Source: Planctomycetota bacterium
GTDB taxonomy: Bacteria > Planctomycetota > Planctomycetia > Pirellulales > UBA7805
Length of the DNA: 36,232 nt
Direction: 5' to 3'
NCBI GenBank assembly: GCA_021413705.1
Contig: JAIOPX010000293.1
Location: forward strand, 1-36,232
This document shows positions 31,869-36,232 of the stretch, piece after piece (positions within the stretch are counted from its first letter, which is position 1; each line of letters opens with the position of its first letter). The notes below the pieces were generated by a model that was given only the letters and a program-made list of their open reading frames with translations, had not been told where the DNA came from and did not search any database. Position numbers and translations under genes: made by a program.

Positions 31869-33130
31869 CTCGCTACTCCGTTGACGGCAAAATCAAAAAT
31901 GTCCCAATTGCGTGGGTCGCCCGCCGCGCGAACTCGATATTCAGGTGTCAGCGGCCCGGAAAGCAGCATCGGCACCATCTCTTCATAGCGCCCGCCGTGC
32001 GAACGCAGCGAGCCGTGCAGCGCCGACAGGTCGTGCTGCTGCGGCGTGCGTCCCAGCACGGCGTCCCGCGTCGAGAGTACAAACAGATCCCCGATCCGAT
32101 CGGCCGGCAGTTCCAGCTTGAGCGCCGCCATAGGCCGATCGTAGACCTCGGCAACACCCTGCATTTCCAACAGCCAGCGCCCCACTTCGGCCACGTTCCA
32201 ATCCGGCGGCAGATAGATCGTCACCGCCGAGCCGAGCGCACCGTGATGCACAACATAAGGATCGGTGATCGGGCAGATCACACGAGCGCCGGGGCCGTAT
32301 TTCTGAGTCAGCAGCGTTTCCAGATAGAGTACATTCGGCGTTCCGTCGGCCTTGGCCTTGGCGTTCATGCCGTGATCGGCAGTGGCCGCCACAATTGCCC
32401 CTAGTTCCAGTAGCCGGCCAATCTCCGCGTCGATGCCGGCGTAGAAATCGAGCGACTCCTGCGCCTCGGGTGCATACGTGTGCTGCATGTAGTCGGTCAG
32501 CGACAGATAGAGGAAATCCGCCAACCCGCGCTCCACGAGACAGGCTCCCGCCCTGAGCGCAAACAAGCTCGCCTCGGCGCTGTAGATCTTCGGTGTCGGC
32601 CAGCCGACGAGTTCTTCGACATTCTCGATGCCGTGGACGGCCATCGTCGTCTGGTTGGCCTTCTCGGCGCTAAAACCGATGCCGCGCATGTTGTGCGAGA
32701 GGATTTCGCGGAGCTTGTCCTTAGCGGTGACCATGGCCACCTTGCGGCCCGCGTTGGCGGCAGCGGCCAGAATCGTCTCGGCGCGCAGATAGCGCGACGA
32801 GTTCATCATCACTTCTTCGCCCGTGTCTGGGTCGAGGAAGTAATTGCCGCCGATGCCTGTCTTGGACGGAGGCAGCCCGGTGACGATCGCCGCATTGTTG
32901 ACGTTCGTGAACGATGGCAACGCACCGCGGACAAATCCGCGATACCCCACCGCGGCCATTCGCGCCACATGTGGCATCCGGCCGTAGGCGATCGACGTGC
33001 TGAGATACTCATCGCCGCAACCGTCGATGCAAATCACGGCGATGGGACGGGCTGGGGGAGTGTAGGTCCGCCCGTTGATCGAGAATGGCGTCGTACTGGG
33101 GCGAGGCAAAGAACTAGTGGCGGGAGGCAT
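31865..33130 (-). CDS. phnA: Phosphonoacetate hydrolase
   Basis: Zinc hydrolase of the alkaline phosphatase/NPP superfamily that splits phosphonoacetate into acetate and phosphate. 421 residues. Metal ligands and nucleophile are visible: Asp36 in CIDGCGDEY, nucleophile Thr75 in LPSFTNVNN, DYMQHTYAPE and ATADHGMN further on. These match characterised PhnA with a small N-terminal shift. It is the first gene of the minus-strand locus and is coupled to phnY by ATGA. No ribosome site is evident at ATG 33130. Because C-P cleavage here is by hydrolysis, the pathway can work when phosphate is plentiful. Confidence 0.94.
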   Translation of the reverse strand: MPPATSSLPRPSTTPFSINGRTYTPPARPIAVICIDGCGDEYLSTSIAYGRMPHVARMAAVGYRGFVRGALPSFTNVNNAAIVTGLPPSKTGIGGNYFLDPDTGEEVMMNSSRYLRAETILAAAANAGRKVAMVTAKDKLREILSHNMRGIGFSAEKANQTTMAVHGIENVEELVGWPTPKIYSAEASLFALRAGACLVERGLADFLYLSLTDYMQHTYAPEAQESLDFYAGIDAEIGRLLELGAIVAATADHGMNAKAKADGTPNVLYLETLLTQKYGPGARVICPITDPYVVHHGALGSAVTIYLPPDWNVAEVGRWLLEMQGVAEVYDRPMAALKLELPADRIGDLFVLSTRDAVLGRTPQQHDLSALHGSLRSHGGRYEEMVPMLLSGPLTPEYRVRAAGDPRNWDIFDFAVNGVAR

Positions 33131-33371
33131 AGGCGGGATTCAAGTGGCAATGGGCTTCCTGCCCGAGTCTTTCCTCGTAGGATGGGCTTCCCAGCCCGTC
33201 TTCGGCAGGTAGTGGGCGACGGGCTAGGAAGCCCGTCCTATATGTGGATGCGGAGCACGTACACTCCACGGCGGTTCATCATAATCCTGGCGGGGGCATC
33301 TTGCTACGGGCGAAAATGCCAACCCATCGCTGCAGTTCGACCATTCTTGTCGAACCGTAGGAAAACCCGCG
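33131..33371. other. Upstream region of the phosphonate locus and the small membrane gene
   Basis: Divergent intergenic region. It holds the inverted repeat at 33178-33240 and should contain the phnA promoter on the minus strand, but no clear -10/-35 or sigma-54 element was found there. No regulator gene adjoins the locus. Confidence 0.45.
33178..33240. repeat. Inverted repeat upstream of phnA
   Basis: The 23-base arms at 33178-33200 and 33218-33240 are complementary at 21 of 23 positions around a 17-nt loop. Core GGGCTTCC..AGCCCGTC is of the dispersed planctomycete type. Lies 50-110 bp upstream of phnA, so it would be in or next to its promoter or leader. Confidence 0.65.
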
Positions 33372-33377
33372 TATAAT
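33347..33377 (+). promoter_or_regulatory. Possible sigma-70 promoter for the small membrane gene
   Basis: TATAAT at 33372-33377 (perfect -10, in context GCGTATAAT) with TTGTCG at 33347-33352, spacer 19 bp (rather long). The start would lie near 33384, about 78 bases before the mini-gene. Confidence 0.4.
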
Positions 33378-33461
33378 TTGCAAGGAGAAAAAAGAGTCGC
33401 CCTGGCGACGCGCGGCCGCGATCCGCCACGGTGCCATTCTCCCAACAGTGGAGACGACCCC

Positions 33462-33563
33462 ATGTGGCAGGCGATCGTCGGCGTTTTTTGCATTACGGCA
33501 GTCATTCTGTTGATCGTAGGAATCGTCGCCCGGATTGTCTTTGGGCCGGGAGATTCCAAGTAA
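33462..33563 (+). CDS. 33-residue single-pass membrane protein
   Basis: ATG 33462 follows GGAG (33450-33453) with 8-base spacing. The product is almost entirely one hydrophobic helix (IVGVFCITAVILLIVGIVA) with a short positively-then-negatively charged tail (RIVFGPGDSK). It has a plausible promoter upstream. Mini-proteins like this often join membrane complexes, but no partner is known here; it points away from phnA and towards a convergent SGNH hydrolase. Confidence 0.6.
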   Translation: MWQAIVGVFCITAVILLIVGIVARIVFGPGDSK

Positions 33564-33611
33564 TCATCAGGACTAACGCAGCAGTCCGAAGCCGCAACTC
33601 CCACCGATGAA

Positions 33612-34298
33612 TTACGGCGTTGCTTTCTCAACAATGGCTGTTTTCGCAGCTTCTGCCAGCCGGGCATATCCTTCGGCATTGGGATGGACGCCGTCGGGAA
33701 GGAGCGCGGGCTTGTCGGCCAGCGGTGCGGCAAAGTCGATCACGCCGACCTTTTCTTCTTTGGCAACCTGATCCACCAGAGGCCAGATTTCATCTCGAAT
33801 GACCACGCCGCTGATGCCGAAGTTGTCCTTGGCCACGGTCGTCGGCTTGCCGACGAAAATCTTTGGAGTCGAGGGCAACGCGCGGAATTGCTGAATCAGA
33901 GCTTTCAAATCGGTCGCAAACGTAGCTTTGTGCTTCCAGTTCTTCGCCTTGGCGTCGTTAGTGCCCAGTTTGATGATGACGATGTTGGGCTTAAAGGCCA
34001 GTGCCGCCCCCAGTTCCTTTCGCCGGACATACGGCCGGTCTCCTCCCTTAAGCATCGTTGCGCCATTGGCGCCGAAATTGCGCACTTCATATCGCTCACC
34101 CAGTAGTTTGCCCAACTGGTCTGGATAGGATTCTCCCTTAGCCGCCCCGGCCCCTTTGGTGATGCTGTCCCCGACGCAGGCTACGCGAATCTTCTCTTCG
34201 GCATTGGCCAGCGAGACAGAAAATGAGAGACTGAGAAACAACAGAGACGCCAGAATGATCGTGCGTCCACGACAGACTGAAGACCAAGAATTGCTCAT
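33612..34298 (-). CDS. Secreted SGNH/GDSL-type hydrolase
   Basis: Esterase/acyl-hydrolase, 228 residues, with a signal peptide (IILASLLFLSLSFSVSLANA). Blocks of the SGNH family are clear: block I GDSITKGAG (Ser nucleophile), block II Gly in NFGANGATM, block III Asn in KLGTNDAKAKNW, and block V DGVHPNAEGY (catalytic Asp and His). ATG 34298 has GAGGT eight bases upstream. In planctomycetes such proteins often deacylate glycans; substrate is not shown. It converges with the 33-aa gene and follows the MscS gene, from which it is separated by a terminator. Confidence 0.92.
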   Translation of the reverse strand: MSNSWSSVCRGRTIILASLLFLSLSFSVSLANAEEKIRVACVGDSITKGAGAAKGESYPDQLGKLLGERYEVRNFGANGATMLKGGDRPYVRRKELGAALAFKPNIVIIKLGTNDAKAKNWKHKATFATDLKALIQQFRALPSTPKIFVGKPTTVAKDNFGISGVVIRDEIWPLVDQVAKEEKVGVIDFAAPLADKPALLPDGVHPNAEGYARLAEAAKTAIVEKATP

Positions 34299-34329
34299 GC
34301 AAAAGTACCTCGCAGAATTTTGAGCTGCG

Positions 34330-34367
34330 CAAAAACAAACCCTGGGGCCGCTTGCGCGACCCCAGGG
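34330..34367 (-). terminator. Rho-independent terminator of the MscS gene
   Basis: On the minus strand, CCCTGGGG...CCCCAGGG (arms 34360-34367 and 34340-34347, 12-nt loop) is followed directly by TTTGTTTTTG. It lies about 55 bp after the MscS stop. This is the clearest intrinsic terminator in the window. Confidence 0.85.
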
Positions 34368-34421
34368 CTGTCCACTTTACTTCGTCATCTAATCCGAGTC
34401 GATCCCTACCGAATCGCCCGG

Positions 34422-35300
34422 TTACCGAATCGCCTCATTGAGCATCTTCGTGTTTGGCACGCTGTGACGGTGCATCAAGCCGTCTTCCATCGTCTCGACA
34501 ATCGTCGCCACGGGACCCACTTCGCGGACGGTCCCTTCCATCGCGCCTACCTTCACGTGGTCACCCGACTGCATCCGCTGACGCAGGTAGTAGCCGGCCA
34601 GAATGCCACTCACCACGTCGCGTCCGCCCAGCCCAAAGGCCAAGCCAAAGGCCACCGCGGCGCCGCCCGCGCCGATCAGGATGACGTTGGTCAGCAACGT
34701 CAGCGGTACTTCCAAATGCGCCAACGCCGTCCAGAACGTGACCACGGCCAGCACATAGTAACCGCCGTCGGCCAAATGCTGGGCATAGGTCAAGCCGGCC
34801 CGATCAGCACTGGTGGCGATGAAGCCCCGCAACAGCGTGGCCACCAACAGTCCGATCACGACCAACAACGTGGCCACCAGCACCTTGGGTATATAGTTGA
34901 CGACGTTCTGCATCGAGGCATCGAATGCCGTCAGGCCCAACACGCTGAAGGTGGCCATCAAGAACACGAAGATCAGGCCCCAGAAGACGATCGCGCCGAT
35001 CACTTGCGGCACGCTCCGCTGGATGCCGACCTGGCGCATCGACTGCGCCAACTCGCCGCGCTCCGCCGCCCGCTGCAAGCCGACTCGCTCGCAGATGTTC
35101 ACAATCGCCCGGCCGACGAACTTCGCAACCAAGTAGCCGACGACCAACAACACCATGGCGGCCAACAGCTTGGGAGCAAAAGCTGCGCTTTGAGTCCAGG
35201 CGTTGTGAAACGCCTGAGTTAGGGCATTAGTCGAGTCTCCCACCGTCTTGCCGACTTGGTCGGTAAACTGCGTGGTAACGGGTTGAGCTTGTGCGAACAT
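34422..35300 (-). CDS. MscS-family mechanosensitive channel (small CmpX-like type)
   Basis: Membrane channel that opens under osmotic downshock or tension, 292 residues. ATG 35300 is chosen because AAGGAG lies six bases upstream. Four to five membrane helices: LLAAMVLLVVGYLVAKFVG, IGAIVFWGLIFVFLMATFS, VLVATLLVVIGLLVATLLRG, VVTFWTALAHL and the pore helix LIGAGGAAVAFGLAFGLGGR. The beta domain follows (RMQSGDHVKVGAMEGTVREV, then VETMEDGLMHRHSVPNTKML). The pore helix is rich in Gly/Ala as in MscS, and GLGGRD starts the cytoplasmic part. It ends without the large C-terminal cage of MscS, hence the CmpX-like grouping. Terminated by the hairpin at 34330-34367. Confidence 0.9.
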   Translation of the reverse strand: MFAQAQPVTTQFTDQVGKTVGDSTNALTQAFHNAWTQSAAFAPKLLAAMVLLVVGYLVAKFVGRAIVNICERVGLQRAAERGELAQSMRQVGIQRSVPQVIGAIVFWGLIFVFLMATFSVLGLTAFDASMQNVVNYIPKVLVATLLVVIGLLVATLLRGFIATSADRAGLTYAQHLADGGYYVLAVVTFWTALAHLEVPLTLLTNVILIGAGGAAVAFGLAFGLGGRDVVSGILAGYYLRQRMQSGDHVKVGAMEGTVREVGPVATIVETMEDGLMHRHSVPNTKMLNEAIR

Positions 35301-35461
35301 GGATTTCTCCTTCTTGAGAAAAGACTTGCTTTCAATACCGCACGGTTTTTGATAGCGGGATCCGCGCTTCAATCCCGGTTGTACTCTCGTGGGCACCGTA
35401 ATCTGCCGGCCTGCTTTTCAACAGACCTCATCATCACGGCGCCAGGAAGTGTGTCCTTCCA
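35301..35461. other. Intergenic stretch with no visible feature
   Basis: Upstream of the MscS gene and downstream of the mini membrane gene; nothing distinctive is seen. It should contain the MscS promoter. Confidence 0.4.
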
Positions 35462-35695
35462 CTAAGGTTCGTTGCCGCCCGGGCGTTTGGGGTAACGGCC
35501 AAATAATGTCACCGAAATCACCGCCAGCATGGCCGGCAATACCTGCGCAAACAGCCACGGCATGGCGCCAAGTGCAAAGTCCCACAGATGCTGGGCCAAG
35601 AGCGCCCGGTTGAGCTGCTGATGCACCTTCCGCTCCAGTTGCGGAGGGGCAGGCGGCACATCACTGGCGGCAAGTTGGTCGAACAGGTCGGGCAT
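35462..35695 (-). CDS. Small membrane protein, likely partner of the ECF sigma factor
   Basis: 77 residues. The N-terminal half is soluble and helical (MPDLFDQLAASDVPPAPPQ, then LERKVHQQLNRALLAQHLWD), followed by one hydrophobic helix (LFAQVLPAMLAVISVTLFG) and a short basic tail. The order sigma factor then small membrane protein parallels 6412-7600, so an anti-sigma or sensor role is suspected; the protein lacks a zinc-binding motif. It is separated from the sigma stop by a 77-bp inverted repeat region and has no clear ribosome site. Confidence 0.65.
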   Translation of the reverse strand: MPDLFDQLAASDVPPAPPQLERKVHQQLNRALLAQHLWDFALGAMPWLFAQVLPAMLAVISVTLFGRYPKRPGGNEP

Positions 35696-35710
35696 GGTGA
35701 GGTCGGAGGT

Positions 35711-35762
35711 CGGAAGTCGGAGGTCGGAGACTTCAATTCCGACTTCCGACCTCCGACTTCCG
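35711..35762. repeat. 18-bp perfect inverted repeat between sigma factor and partner gene
   Basis: CGGAAGTCGGAGGTCGGA (35711-35728) and its exact reverse complement (35745-35762), 16-nt loop. The unit GTCGGAG is itself tandemly repeated. It lies in the gap between two cotranscribed genes, so it could uncouple their expression. Confidence 0.75.
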
Positions 35763-35772
35763 AATTACTCCT

Positions 35773-36232
35773 TTACTCTTGTGACAATTCCGGAAATCGC
35801 TGCTTCAGTTTCTCTCGGGCGCGGCTGAGCCGCATTTTGCAGGCACTTTCGCTCAGGCCGAACAGTTCGGCCAATTCTTCGTAACTGTGCCCTTCCGCAT
35901 GCTTCATGATCATCATCGCTCGATCTTCTTCGTCGAGCGTTTCGAGCATCTTCATCAGGTCGAGCCGCAGTCCTTGCTCTGATCCGCCGTGGCCCGGAGC
36001 CAGGCTCGTGTCTCCCAGTGAAACGCGCCGCTCGCGCCGCGAGCGAGCCCGCCGCATGGCCAGACAGGTTCGCAGGGCGACGCCGTGGACGAAGGTCGAA
36101 TAACGGCTCCGCCCGGCAAACCGGTCGCGGTGTAAGAACAATCGAACGAACACATCTTGTGCCGCGTCGTTGGCATCTTCGGCATTACCCATCAGCCGAT
36201 AGCACGTCCGCCAGACGCGGTCGCGAAAGCGC
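35773..36232 (-). CDS. ECF-type sigma factor, N-terminus beyond the right edge
   Basis: At least 152 residues are visible; the reading frame continues past 36232. Region 2 begins at the edge (RFRDRVWRTCYRLMGNAEDA, then NDAAQDVFVRLFLHRDRF and RYSTFVHGVALRTCLAMRR). Region 4 is near the end (GHSYEELAELFGLSESACKM and RLSRAREKLKQRF). An ATG at 36192 lies inside region 2 and is not the start. It is followed by a small membrane protein gene on the same strand. Signal and targets are unknown. Confidence 0.92.
   Translation of the reverse strand, partial: RFRDRVWRTCYRLMGNAEDANDAAQDVFVRLFLHRDRFAGRSRYSTFVHGVALRTCLAMRRARSRRERRVSLGDTSLAPGHGGSEQGLRLDLMKMLETLDEEDRAMMIMKHAEGHSYEELAELFGLSESACKMRLSRAREKLKQRFPELSQE

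Overview
Origin. The window looks like chromosome of a planctomycete, most likely Pirellulales (Planctomycetota). The evidence is a TIGR03009-type secreted protein, a glucose/sorbosone dehydrogenase fused to several c-type haem domains, a FabF/dehydratase/long-ACP/dehydratase cluster, ECF sigma factors with small membrane partners, moderately high GC, and many short inverted repeats of the kind that litter planctomycete intergenic DNA. This taxonomic call is inference; no rRNA, tRNA or CRISPR array was seen. LEFT (1-3920): a lipid block on the minus strand, with a partial fatty-acid desaturase, FabF, two FabZ/FabA-type hot-dog dehydratases and an unusually long acyl carrier protein. 3921-8581: two tandem Hsp20 chaperones behind a good sigma-54 (-24/-12) promoter, a secreted protein of unknown function, an ECF sigma factor with an overlapping membrane-anchored partner, and a TIGR03009 protein. 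8745-14022: a GT4 glycosyltransferase, a 32-residue mini-gene with a perfect Shine-Dalgarno, phoB, a phoR that has lost its N-box segment and its frame, and a VanZ-like membrane protein with a C-terminal beta-sandwich-like domain. 14030-20726: a PQQ-type sugar dehydrogenase/tri-haem protein, an SDR, a sigma-54 activator, and on the opposite strand beyond it a second near-consensus sigma-54 promoter that points into DNA with no good ORF but a strong RNA fold. CORE (21204-33130): a roughly 12-kb minus-strand phosphonate catabolic locus. Read in transcription order it encodes PhnA (phosphonoacetate hydrolase), PhnY (phosphonoacetaldehyde dehydrogenase), PhnW (2-aminoethylphosphonate:pyruvate aminotransferase), an OPA-type MFS carrier, a GbcA-like Rieske oxygenase, a zeta-toxin-like kinase with a 66-aa partner, a DAO-family FAD oxidoreductase, a DUF559 nuclease element, and a dimethylglycine-dehydrogenase-like DAO+GcvT protein. 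Many junctions are 4-bp ATGA overlaps. PhnW-PhnY-PhnA form a complete route from 2-aminoethylphosphonate (AEP) to acetate and phosphate. The Rieske, GcvT-flavoprotein and DAO enzymes match, step for step, families that remove methyl groups from tri-, di- and mono-methylated amines. The main hypothesis is therefore an uptake and catabolic pathway for N-methylated aminoethylphosphonates (head groups of the phosphonocholine type). Two foreign-looking modules sit inside it: a kinase/partner pair joined by translational coupling, and a 562-bp DUF559 element bounded by 34-bp inverted repeats. RIGHT (33131-36232): an intergenic repeat, a 33-aa single-helix membrane protein, an SGNH hydrolase, an MscS-family channel with a clear intrinsic terminator, and another ECF sigma/membrane mini-protein pair running off the right edge.
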